The position numbers and the translations under genes are program-made. A DNA stretch of 7,280 nt from JBGSYJ01 sp041750915. GTDB taxonomy: Bacteria > Acidobacteriota > Thermoanaerobaculia > Gp7-AA8. The stretch spans positions 1 through 7,280 of the forward strand of contig JBGSYJ010000091.1 in NCBI GenBank assembly GCA_041750915.1, written 5' to 3'. The notes under the pieces are model-generated. The model worked only from the letters and a program-made list of their open reading frames with translations. It was not told where the DNA came from and ran no database searches. How positions within the stretch are numbered: the stretch's first letter is position 1; each line of letters opens with the position of its first letter. Below, one piece after another: positions 1 to 6,340 of the stretch.

Positions 1-2607
1 GTTCTTCGACAACGAGTGCGCGAATGTAACGTTGGCCACCCGCCCCTCATCCTGCAAACGCGATCCGAAGATCGGGCGTGGTCCCTGATAGCTGATCCCG
101 TCGTGATCGAAGACCACTTCAGCGTCATACGACAGTCCGCCGGCGCCGGTTGACGCGGGACGGTTGTAGAGCACCGAGACGATGCGCCCGCCCGGATCGA
201 GGTGCAGGTCCTGGCGGGCGGCCACGATCTGCAGCGGCTGCGGATCGACGGCAGTTGCGGTCGCAGTCGCAACACCGCCGCCACTTTCCGCGGTGAGCTG
301 CAGCAGCTCGCCTCCGCGTGTCAGCGTCAGCTCGTAGGTCTCGCCAGCTGTCGCAGTGACCTCGAGATGCGCGCGAAACAGCGTGCCGTCCGTCCCGCCC
401 GGATAGATCACATCGAGCAACAACGGACCGCCGATCGTCGCCGCCACGCGCAGCACGACATCCTCGGTCCAGCTTCCGACGAGTGCGAGCTCTCCCCGAC
501 GCGCGCTATCTTCATCGACAAAGCCTGAGAGGTCGGCGAACGGCAATTGCCTGACCCATCCGCCTGCCGCTTCGTTCGGTACATCGAGCAGGCGATTGCT
601 TGTGACACCCCGCAGCGAGAGCGCGTAGGGTCGAACCTCAGCCGAGGCAGGACCGTGCAACGCGGCAGCGATGAATGGGGTGCGGTGTGCCGAGTTCGCG
701 GCGAAGCGCGTGAAGAAATTCTCGACGGAGGCACCGTTTGCGAGACCGGCGGCGATGAACTGCTCGAGCAGCGCGGCACCGGCGCGGCGTCCGCTGGCTT
801 CTTCACGCCGCAACTGGTCGAACTCGCGAAGCTCCGTTCCGTTGCCGAGGAAGTCGAGTGCCAGCCCCCCGTACGCGTCGAGTGGATCTTCGGAGATGAA
901 TAGCCGCTGCCCCGCGAGGGCAACATCCTGACCGCGGCGGAAGACGTCGGCACGCGTGACACGAGGAAACTTCGCAGTCGTCTGGTTGAGCGGCGCCGTT
1001 GCCGCGCTCCAGGCGAGACCGAGCATCTCGAGCTTCGCAGAGACGAGGGTGTCGTCGAGAAAGCCTGCATAGAATGGAAGGACGAGCGTTGCCGGAGAGA
1101 GCGGAACCCCGGTGGCGCTCACGCCCATGTGCAGCGCAACCGCCGCGGAGATCCCGCTTCCGTCAACCGACCCGGCAGTTGCAAAAACGTTCCCGGTCGT
1201 TCCGGCGCGCAGTCTGTACTCGATGGTTCGCATTCCGCCGGACGGAATCGTCAGCTCGTGAGACGGCGACACGCCGTCGACGAGGCAGACATTCGCTGAG
1301 GGAGAGGTCGCGCACGAAGGAACACCCGAGGTCACGTTGATTGTCTGCGCGACAGGAGTCAGGTTCGTGATGAATGAAAATGTCGAGTACTCGATTCCGC
1401 TCCTGACAGTCGCAGGATGCGAGAAAGAGATATTGAATCTCGGATCGTGGACCTGAACTGCCGCGCGCGCGATGCCGCGAAGCGGAATGTCCGCCTGACC
1501 GGGCGAACGGAGCGTCGCAGTGATCTCGATCTCGATGGCGTGCGTTCCTGCGCGCAGACCCTCGAGCGTCCATTCCGCGTCACCCTGGCGTTGCGGATCG
1601 AGAACCGGCGAACCGCTCTCCGAATCTAGAATCGTCAGCGGCCGTCCGGAGCTCGACGCGGGGTTCGAGCTGGCGATCCGGAGATCGGCCGGCGTCCTGA
1701 GAGTTGCTTCGAGATTGTGCAGCCGCACACCGCTGCCTGCAGGTGCGCTGTTCGTCAGGAGCAACTCCACCGAGAAGAATTGATGCAGGACCGCGAATTC
1801 ATTCGGGATCACGATCGCTGCGGGAATCGAGCGGATGGGGCGCGCAGTCCCGGGCGGTTCGCCCGCCGACGTGGGAATCGGCGGCCCCGCCTCGTACAGC
1901 TCGACTGCGATCACGCGCGGCGGCGTCCACCTCGGAGGCGATGGAACATTCAGCGGCGGGAGGATGAATGGCGTCTCACGCACCACAGCAAACGGCTCAC
2001 GGTTGTTCAGATCAACGATGACGGGAAAGGGGATCTCCACCAGCTGGCCGTCGACGAGAAACGAGAACGTGTATTCGTAGACTTCGTAGTTGTCGCCATC
2101 GAGCACGATGCCCCGCGCGCGTATTTCTTCGAGCGTGAGTTGGCGAATACGGACGCTCGTGCCGAGGACGTTCGTGACGGCGATTGTTGCGAATGCCGGA
2201 GTTGCGGTCTGTAGAAACTCGTTGCCTCGCATCATCCGTATGTTCTGGAGGAAGTAGAGCCCTTCGGTGGGCAGCGGCGGCACCTGGAACGCGTGACCAG
2301 GGAGTGTCTGCAACTGAATCGGATTCGTGAGCGACGGTCCGCTGAGGTCCCCGACCGCGACAATGCCTTCGAGAAGCGGCGCTTCGTCGTTGCGCTTTCC
2401 GGCGAACTCGGTCTGGATCGAAACAGGAATGTCGATCCCGGTCGTCACCGCGGTGTCGATGATACGGAGCGAAACGCCCTGGATCTCGAGGTCCGCCGCG
2501 GCGATGCTTTTCGCACGCGCAGTGCCGGAACAGAGCAGCAGCCACGCGACCAGGATGGCCGTCGTGAGGAATCCGAAGGGTTGGACTCTACGCGCTGTCG
2601 AGTCCAT
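1..2607 (-). CDS. Large exported multidomain protein of unknown function, N-terminal 869 residues (3' end beyond left edge)
   Basis: An open reading frame without a stop runs from an ATG at 2607 to the window edge, giving 869 codons; the C-terminus is missing. The start is supported by a signal peptide: basic residues (ARR) near position 6, a hydrophobic stretch at about 11-27, and a signal peptidase I site after ARA at 30-32. C26 does not sit in a good lipobox. Visible regions are a beta-rich N-terminal part (about 40-205), a proline-rich linker (about 213-262), a beta-sandwich-like stretch (about 386-500) with a cysteine pair separated by eight residues that could form a disulfide, a helix-rich charged segment (about 521-650) and another beta-rich region to the edge. 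This build suits a cell-surface or secreted protein with Ig-like modules, but I recognise no catalytic motif or named family. It starts 12 bases after the preceding exported-protein gene and probably shares its transcript. No clear Shine-Dalgarno sequence precedes it. Confidence 0.85.
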   Translation of the reverse strand, partial: MDSTARRVQPFGFLTTAILVAWLLLCSGTARAKSIAAADLEIQGVSLRIIDTAVTTGIDIPVSIQTEFAGKRNDEAPLLEGIVAVGDLSGPSLTNPIQLQTLPGHAFQVPPLPTEGLYFLQNIRMMRGNEFLQTATPAFATIAVTNVLGTSVRIRQLTLEEIRARGIVLDGDNYEVYEYTFSFLVDGQLVEIPFPVIVDLNNREPFAVVRETPFILPPLNVPSPPRWTPPRVIAVELYEAGPPIPTSAGEPPGTARPIRSIPAAIVIPNEFAVLHQFFSVELLLTNSAPAGSGVRLHNLEATLRTPADLRIASSNPASSSGRPLTILDSESGSPVLDPQRQGDAEWTLEGLRAGTHAIEIEITATLRSPGQADIPLRGIARAAVQVHDPRFNISFSHPATVRSGIEYSTFSFITNLTPVAQTINVTSGVPSCATSPSANVCLVDGVSPSHELTIPSGGMRTIEYRLRAGTTGNVFATAGSVDGSGISAAVALHMGVSATGVPLSPATLVLPFYAGFLDDTLVSAKLEMLGLAWSAATAPLNQTTAKFPRVTRADVFRRGQDVALAGQRLFISEDPLDAYGGLALDFLGNGTELREFDQLRREEASGRRAGAALLEQFIAAGLANGASVENFFTRFAANSAHRTPFIAAALHGPASAEVRPYALSLRGVTSNRLLDVPNEAAGGWVRQLPFADLSGFVDEDSARRGELALVGSWTEDVVLRVAATIGGPLLLDVIYPGGTDGTLFRAHLEVTATAGETYELTLTRGGELLQLTAESGGGVATATATAVDPQPLQIVAARQDLHLDPGGRIVSVLYNRPASTGAGGLSYDAEVVFDHDGISYQGPRPIFGSRLQDEGRVANVTFAHSLSKN

Positions 2608-2619
2608 CGGGTGGCGGGA

Positions 2620-3462
2620 TCATGGCTGCACCGATCCGGGGATCGAAAGTGAGTCGAGCTCCCGCAGCATTCGCGCACGCGCCGATTGCACATCATCGAC
2701 ACGACGGAATCCCGCGGGTATGGCCACCAGGTCCGATGGAGCCAGCTCACTCCCGACACGTACCACCCGATTGCTGAATACCAACGATTCGCCGCCTGAT
2801 CCGTACGTCGTCCGCTGCTCGACCGGCAGCGGATAACGAACGGTTTCGCCTGTTGCTTTTGATTGAATCTGTACGGGTGAAGCTTCGAGGGCCGCCTCGA
2901 TCACGTCGAGCGCTGGACTCGAAGGGTTCGGATACGACGAACCGAGGATCGCTTCGATGCCGCGTTTCGAAAGATGCACCTGCCGGTCGAGCGCGAGCTC
3001 GATGCGGGTGATCTCGCCGCCACCCTCCCGGGTTGCAACGAAGCGATCCGTTGAGCGGCCGCCCGTCAGAGCGCCGGGCGCCACCGGCTCGACACGCCAG
3101 GGCTTGCTGGCTTTCGAGGATTCGCCTGCACCCTGATGTGCGGAAGCCACGGCTTCGAACGAGGTGATGCTGAACGTTCCGCGCGAGCGGTCGATCGAGG
3201 TGATCTCGCCGCGCTCATAGTCGACGATCGCTGTGCGAGGGCCTTCGACTGCGGCGATGCGGTTGCCGTGACAGTACTCGTCGACGGTGACCGTCGCTCC
3301 TGAGATCGGATCGGTGATCTCGCGAGTGATGTGAAGCGGCTCGGGGAACAACACCTCCACGGCAATCGCGGGAGTTGCGACGAGGATCGTCAGGACGCAG
3401 CTCACGCAAACCGTCGACAAAAGACGGCGACTCGAAGTCGCGTCCGTGAGCCTCGCACGCAT
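2620..3462 (-). CDS. Exported periplasmic protein of unknown function, weakly DUF4412/LolA-like
   Basis: The gene encodes 280 residues. The N-terminus is a signal peptide: Arg pair at 12-13, hydrophobic core at about 14-33, likely cleavage after AIA (32-34). No lipobox is present, so the mature protein is probably soluble in the periplasm or secreted. The mature part looks beta-rich, with a strand-turn-strand pattern at about 76-103 (VDYERGEITSIDRSRGTFSI) and a late AIPAGFRRV motif at 247-255, followed by a short charged helix. Patterns like these occur in DUF4412 and related LolA-like proteins, where a protein reads its own 'bound to a dye-like strip' sheet and ends in a 'PaGF/Y' element; this resemblance is my inference and weak. 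Mature residues include only one cysteine (64). It lies first in a two-gene unit and the large exported protein follows after 12 bases, so the two may act together outside the cytoplasm. No enzyme motif was seen. Confidence 0.85.
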   Translation of the reverse strand: MRARLTDATSSRRLLSTVCVSCVLTILVATPAIAVEVLFPEPLHITREITDPISGATVTVDEYCHGNRIAAVEGPRTAIVDYERGEITSIDRSRGTFSITSFEAVASAHQGAGESSKASKPWRVEPVAPGALTGGRSTDRFVATREGGGEITRIELALDRQVHLSKRGIEAILGSSYPNPSSPALDVIEAALEASPVQIQSKATGETVRYPLPVEQRTTYGSGGESLVFSNRVVRVGSELAPSDLVAIPAGFRRVDDVQSARARMLRELDSLSIPGSVQP

Positions 3463-3468
3463 GGCGTA

Positions 3469-3496
3469 TACCTATAGGAGTGTTTGTGGAAGGCAA
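3469..3496 (-). promoter_or_regulatory. Possible promoter of the exported-protein gene pair
   Basis: Read on the minus strand, TTGCCT (3496-3491) is followed after 16 bases by TAGGTA (3474-3469), inside a TATAGGTATA stretch. The -10-like element lies only about six bases before the ATG at 3462, and no Shine-Dalgarno sequence is present. If used, transcription would begin at or very near the start codon, giving a leaderless or almost leaderless mRNA. The match to consensus is modest and other placements are possible, including a promoter further upstream in the A/T-rich patch around 3509-3545. Confidence 0.3.
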
Positions 3497-3569
3497 AACC
3501 CTACCCCTACCCACGAAAAAAGACAACATCGATAGATATTGTGAGAAACGAAGAAAGCGGGAAGCGCCT

Positions 3570-3586
3570 GCTGAAGCTGCGACCCC
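3570..3586. repeat. 17-bp direct repeat, copy 1
   Basis: GCTGAAGCTGCGACCCC here is identical to 3871-3887. After the shared part, copy 1 continues with CGGGAGC-type sequence preceded by four C, while copy 2 has five C and enters the tandem palindromic unit. The copies start 301 bases apart and enclose both REP-like hairpins. A degraded partial match (CCTGAAGCTGTGA) lies at about 3834-3846. Confidence 0.75.
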
Positions 3587-3601
3587 GGGAGCACCGAAGT
3601 A

Positions 3602-3623
3602 GAGGGACATTCCGATGTCCCTC
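3602..3623. repeat. Perfect hairpin, 9-bp stem with TCCG loop (REP-like)
   Basis: GAGGGACAT (3602-3610) and ATGTCCCTC (3615-3623) are exact inverted complements around a TCCG loop. The next bases (3621-3638) form a second near-palindrome, CTCATTCC versus GGAGTGAG with one mismatch, which would compete with the first stem. No T-run follows on either strand, so a simple intrinsic terminator is unlikely. The hairpin pairs with a similar one at 3710-3729 that lies in the opposite orientation, as in REP/BIME elements. Confidence 0.7.
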
Positions 3624-3709
3624 ATTCCAGGGAGTGAGGAGGTACGACATCTGGAGCATTCATCCCGGGCCGTCGCCCCAGAACGCGCGAGCTCAGACGA
3701 TCCGGGGAA

Positions 3710-3729
3710 CGGCGGATCGGAATCCGCCG
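3710..3729. repeat. Perfect hairpin, 8-bp stem with CGGA loop (REP-like, inverted)
   Basis: CGGCGGAT (3710-3717) and ATCCGCCG (3722-3729) are exact inverted complements around CGGA. Read on the minus strand the loop is TCCG flanked by AT pairs, the same ATTCCGAT core as in the hairpin at 3602-3623, while the outer stem bases differ. The two hairpins are thus inverted with respect to each other and separated by 86 bases. Confidence 0.7.
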
Positions 3730-3854
3730 CTACTTGCTGCGCGAAGGGGCGCAAGCAGAAACTGAGGGTCAGGTTTGAGATTTCTGTTTGCGGCGAATGC
3801 GAAAGTAGATTTTCCAGACTTGGCCCCTACCGTCCTGAAGCTGTGAGGAAAGAT

Positions 3855-3887
3855 GGGGTCGAAATCATCCGCTGAAGCTGCGACCCC
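3855..3887 (-). terminator. Possible terminator stem downstream of the transporter operon
   Basis: GGGGTCG (3855-3861) and CGACCCC (3881-3887) form a perfect 7-bp stem with a 19-base loop. On the minus strand it lies about 40 bases after the last permease stop and is followed by ATCTTTCC, which is only moderately T-rich. The loop is long and the arm is shared with the tandem array, so this is a weak terminator candidate. No better one was found between the two transcription units. Confidence 0.3.
3871..3887. repeat. 17-bp direct repeat, copy 2
   Basis: Identical to the copy at 3570-3586. Its last seven bases (CGACCCC) are also the start of the 20-bp tandem unit and one arm of the stem at 3855-3887, so three repeat systems share the same bases. 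This nesting suggests a common repeat family rather than chance. Confidence 0.75.
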
Positions 3888-3920
3888 CGGACCGGGGTTA
3901 CGACCCCCGGACCGGGGTTA
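3881..3920. repeat. Two exact tandem copies of a 20-bp palindromic unit
   Basis: The unit CGACCCCCGGACCGGGGTTA occurs at 3881-3900 and again at 3901-3920 without a change. Each unit contains the inverted repeat CCCCGG-A-CCGGGG, and the junction between units offers another stem, GGGGT-TACG-ACCCC, so the two copies can fold in alternative ways. The array ends six bases after the TAA stop of the second permease. It could protect the 3' end of the transporter mRNA, take part in termination, or be a REP-type array; the sequence does not decide. Confidence 0.85.
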
Positions 3921-3926
3921 CTTTGA

Positions 3927-5129
3927 TTATTCTGCGCGCAGTGCGTCGACCGGTTCCATGCGTGCAGCGTGACGTGCCGGCAACACTCCCGCGACCAGAC
4001 CGACCGTCACTGCCATCCCTTCGGCGAGAACGGCGAACCACCACGGCGTGCTGACCGGCAGCGCGGGGACGACGATCGTCAGTAGTTGCGCCAGCGCGAC
4101 GCCGAGGACCAACCCGGCAGCACCACCGATGGCCGCCAGCATGGCCGCTTCTCCAAGAAAGATCCGGAGGATCTGACCCTGACCGGCACCGAGCGCGCGA
4201 AGCAGGCCGATCTCGGAGGTTCGCTCCGACACGGCGATGGTCATGATCGTCAGGATCCCGACGCCACCGACGAGCAGAGAAATGCTCCCGAGCGCACCAA
4301 CGGCGAACGTGAGAACACCGAGCACTGATCCGAGGACGCGGACCATCTCGTCCTGCGTCACGAATGTGACGTCGTCGCGTCCGTGTCGCATTGTCAGAAT
4401 GCGGCGGATGCCCTCCACCACTTTGTCCTGTGGCACGTCCGGATCATGCGTGACGTGGAAACCGGTGATTCCTTCGCGATTGAACAGCTCGAGCGCTCGC
4501 GCAGTGGGGATGCTCACCGAATCATTGATGTCGATCCCCAGCACGCGGTCCACAGGCTCCGTGACACCGATCACCAGAAAGCGCGATCCGCCGATATTGA
4601 TCCGCTTGCCGATCGGGTTCTCATCGCCGAACAGTTCCCTTTTCGCCGTCGTGCCCAGGACCGCCAGGGGCCGTGGCGCATTCGGATCGTCATACGGAAG
4701 AAAGGAGCCCGCCGCCATCTTGAAGTCCCAGATCTTGGCCCACTCAGGGCCAAAACCGTAGACGATCACTCGACGGCGGCGACCGCCGTACCGGACCTCG
4801 GCGCTCCCATCCGTGGTCGGATTGGTGACCAGGACATGCGGTGCGCGGCGTGCCGCGATGGCATCATCGATGGTCAGGGGCCGGACCGTCCCGAAGATCC
4901 CGATGGTGGCGCCGGCCGTCTGCACGCGGCCCGGAAGGACGACGATGAGATTCGAACCGAATCTCGTGAACTGGAACATCACGAAATCGTGAACGCCCTG
5001 ACCGATCGACGTCAGAAGAATGACCGCCGCGACACCGACGGCAATGCCGAGGATCGCCAGCCCTGTGCGCAACCGGTGGGCGCGGAGTGTGCCGGTCGTC
5101 AATCGGATGTAGTCGGCGCTTCTCATCAT
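3927..5129 (-). CDS. MacB/FtsX-type ABC transporter permease (second of two)
   Basis: This 400-residue inner-membrane protein has the MacB permease layout: one N-terminal membrane helix (about 23-42), a large periplasmic core domain (about 45-270), then an FtsX domain with three helices (about 275-299, 326-347, 364-384). The cytoplasmic loop SERTSEIGLLRALGA (about 302-315) is the usual ATPase-coupling region, and the C-terminus carries LPARHAARMEPVDALR. I chose the ATG at 5129, which overlaps the upstream TGA by one base (TGATG); the next codon is also ATG. An in-frame start at 5243 would add 38 residues of arginine/alanine-rich sequence lying inside the upstream gene and is unlikely. It is about 250 residues shorter than canonical MacB because the ATPase is a separate gene. 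With its neighbour it probably forms a heterodimeric permease using mechanical (mechanotransmission) coupling to act on a periplasmic substrate. The substrate is unknown. Confidence 0.93.
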   Translation of the reverse strand: MMRSADYIRLTTGTLRAHRLRTGLAILGIAVGVAAVILLTSIGQGVHDFVMFQFTRFGSNLIVVLPGRVQTAGATIGIFGTVRPLTIDDAIAARRAPHVLVTNPTTDGSAEVRYGGRRRRVIVYGFGPEWAKIWDFKMAAGSFLPYDDPNAPRPLAVLGTTAKRELFGDENPIGKRINIGGSRFLVIGVTEPVDRVLGIDINDSVSIPTARALELFNREGITGFHVTHDPDVPQDKVVEGIRRILTMRHGRDDVTFVTQDEMVRVLGSVLGVLTFAVGALGSISLLVGGVGILTIMTIAVSERTSEIGLLRALGAGQGQILRIFLGEAAMLAAIGGAAGLVLGVALAQLLTIVVPALPVSTPWWFAVLAEGMAVTVGLVAGVLPARHAARMEPVDALRAE

Positions 5130-6340
5130 CAACGCTGCGCCAGCGCCTGCGCCGGATCGAGCGCCGCTGCTCGCCGCGCCGGCAGCACGCTGAAGACGAT
5201 CCCGGTCACGATGGCGAGCATCAGCGCGCCGGTCACAGCCCACACGGGTGCGTACGCAGGAATGGCCGGATAGAGACGGCGGACGACAAAGCTTCCAGCC
5301 TGGCCGATCGTCGATCCGGCAATGGCGCCGACGGTTGAGAGAAGCGCCGCCTCTGCAAAAAAGAGGACTCGGATCTGGCGCGGTGAGGCACCGAGGGCTT
5401 TGAGCAGTCCGATCTCACCCGTCCGCTGAGCGACCGCGATCAGCATCACATTCATGATCAGAATGCCTGCGACCACCATGCTGATGGATGCGATTCCCCC
5501 GAGTGCAAAGGTCAGCGCGGTGAGGATCTTGTCGAATGCGGAGGAAAGCGCATCCTCCGTGACCACGGTAACGTCTTCCTCGCCGTGTCTTTCGGTGATC
5601 AACCGCTTGATCCCGTCTTTCACGGCCGCCACATCCTCGCGGGAGCGCGTTCTCACGGCGATGCGCAGCAGCGAGGAGAGATTGAAGAGCACCTGCCCGG
5701 AGGCGACGGGGATGATCACCATGTCATCCATGTTGAGACCGGCAAGCTCGCCCTTCGGTGCCAGGACGCCGATCACGCGGAAGCGACGGTCGCTGAGCCG
5801 AACGTACTGACCGAGCGGCGAGTCCCCTCCGAACAACTCGCGTCCCACCTTCGATCCGAGAACACAGATCGGTGTGGCGTTGCGAGGATCCTGCGGCGGA
5901 AGAAAGCGGCCGGAAGCCATGGAGAGACCCCAGAGGTGCTGCAGCTCACTCGACGACCCCGCGATCGGCACGTCCCGACGCCGGCCCCGGGCCGAGACTT
6001 CGCCTTCCATCAGATTCAAAGGCGTCACCTGTTCGACTCCGCGGAGGCGCTGCAGCGCCATCGCGTCATCGATCGTGAGATCGCGAGCGGTACGACCCGA
6101 GGCGAGGGCGGCGCTGCCACCCATCGTCTCGGCACGTCCCGGAAGAATGATGATCAGATTCGTCCCGAGTGATTCGAACTCCTGCCGTACATAGCGGCGT
6201 GCGCCTTCGCCGAGAGAGGTCAGGACGACCACCGCGGCGACACCGATGGATGTGGCGAGAACCATGAGCAACGAACGCGTTCTCGCGCCCTCGAGCGCGT
6301 GCCACGCGAAGCGGGCGATGTCTCGCGTCCGCATGATCAT
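5129..6340 (-). CDS. MacB/FtsX-type ABC transporter permease (first of two)
   Basis: This 403-residue protein has the same layout as the next gene: membrane helix 1 at about 24-43, a periplasmic core domain at about 45-270 (including VGRELFGGDSPLGQYVRL and RFRVIGVL, typical of MacB core domains), then FtsX helices at about 278-302, 329-350 and 367-387. The coupling loop AQRTGEIGLLKALGAS and a terminal LPARRAAALDPAQAL are clear. The start ATG overlaps the ATPase stop as ATGA; an ATG two codons later is a possible alternative. From the EIGLL loop to the end, this protein and its downstream paralogue are both exactly 96 residues, pointing to an old tandem duplication, while their core domains have diverged. 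The likely role is one half of an inner-membrane export complex that passes substrate or force to the adaptor encoded upstream. Confidence 0.94.
   Translation of the reverse strand: MIMRTRDIARFAWHALEGARTRSLLMVLATSIGVAAVVVLTSLGEGARRYVRQEFESLGTNLIIILPGRAETMGGSAALASGRTARDLTIDDAMALQRLRGVEQVTPLNLMEGEVSARGRRRDVPIAGSSSELQHLWGLSMASGRFLPPQDPRNATPICVLGSKVGRELFGGDSPLGQYVRLSDRRFRVIGVLAPKGELAGLNMDDMVIIPVASGQVLFNLSSLLRIAVRTRSREDVAAVKDGIKRLITERHGEEDVTVVTEDALSSAFDKILTALTFALGGIASISMVVAGILIMNVMLIAVAQRTGEIGLLKALGASPRQIRVLFFAEAALLSTVGAIAGSTIGQAGSFVVRRLYPAIPAYAPVWAVTGALMLAIVTGIVFSVLPARRAAALDPAQALAQR

Larger units (their letters stand above)
3463..3926. other. Repeat-rich intergenic region without a credible gene
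   Basis: This 464-base stretch separates the end of the transporter operon from the exported-protein pair; genes on both sides read on the minus strand. It should therefore hold the terminator of the first unit and the promoter of the second. Its base use differs from the coding parts: an A-rich patch lies at about 3509-3565, while the middle is dense in inverted and direct repeats (listed separately). Short open frames exist on the plus strand, but they run through the hairpins and show no recognisable protein pattern, so I do not call a gene here. Confidence 0.75.

Noticed and set aside
408..1070. Minus-strand open frame of 220 codons within the large exported-protein gene
   Set aside because: It is in another frame, rich in Ser/Arg/Pro, and the overlapping 869-codon frame with a signal peptide explains the region better.
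2608..2623. ATGA overlap start (ATG at 2623) for the large exported protein
   Set aside because: This frame meets a TAG after 11 codons; the ATG at 2607 opens the long frame and is followed by a good signal peptide.
3637..3643. Strong Shine-Dalgarno-like AGGAGGT sequence on the plus strand
   Set aside because: No ATG, GTG or TTG lies at a fitting distance downstream, so it does not mark a gene start.
3731..3760. Short stem TGCGC-GAAGGG-GCGCA as a possible terminator
   Set aside because: The stem has just five pairs and no T-run follows on either strand; such stems are common in GC-rich DNA.
3484..3765. Plus-strand open frame of 93 codons in the intergenic region, beginning at TTG
   Set aside because: It runs across the REP-like hairpin, starts at a rare codon without a ribosome binding site, and its product has no recognisable domain or regular hydrophobic pattern.
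3615..3875. Plus-strand open frame of 86 codons starting inside the first hairpin
   Set aside because: The ATG is part of the hairpin stem and the frame crosses the second hairpin; no protein features were seen.
3927..5243. Longer form of the second permease starting at 5243
   Set aside because: The extra 38 residues are arginine- and alanine-rich, overlap the upstream gene by 115 bases and precede the normal MacB N-terminus; the start at 5129 fits the family and the coupling pattern.
4383..5273. Long plus-strand open frame of 296 codons opposite the permeases
   Set aside because: It is antisense to two clear permease genes, and its charged, low-complexity composition is what the reverse strand of GC-rich coding DNA produces.
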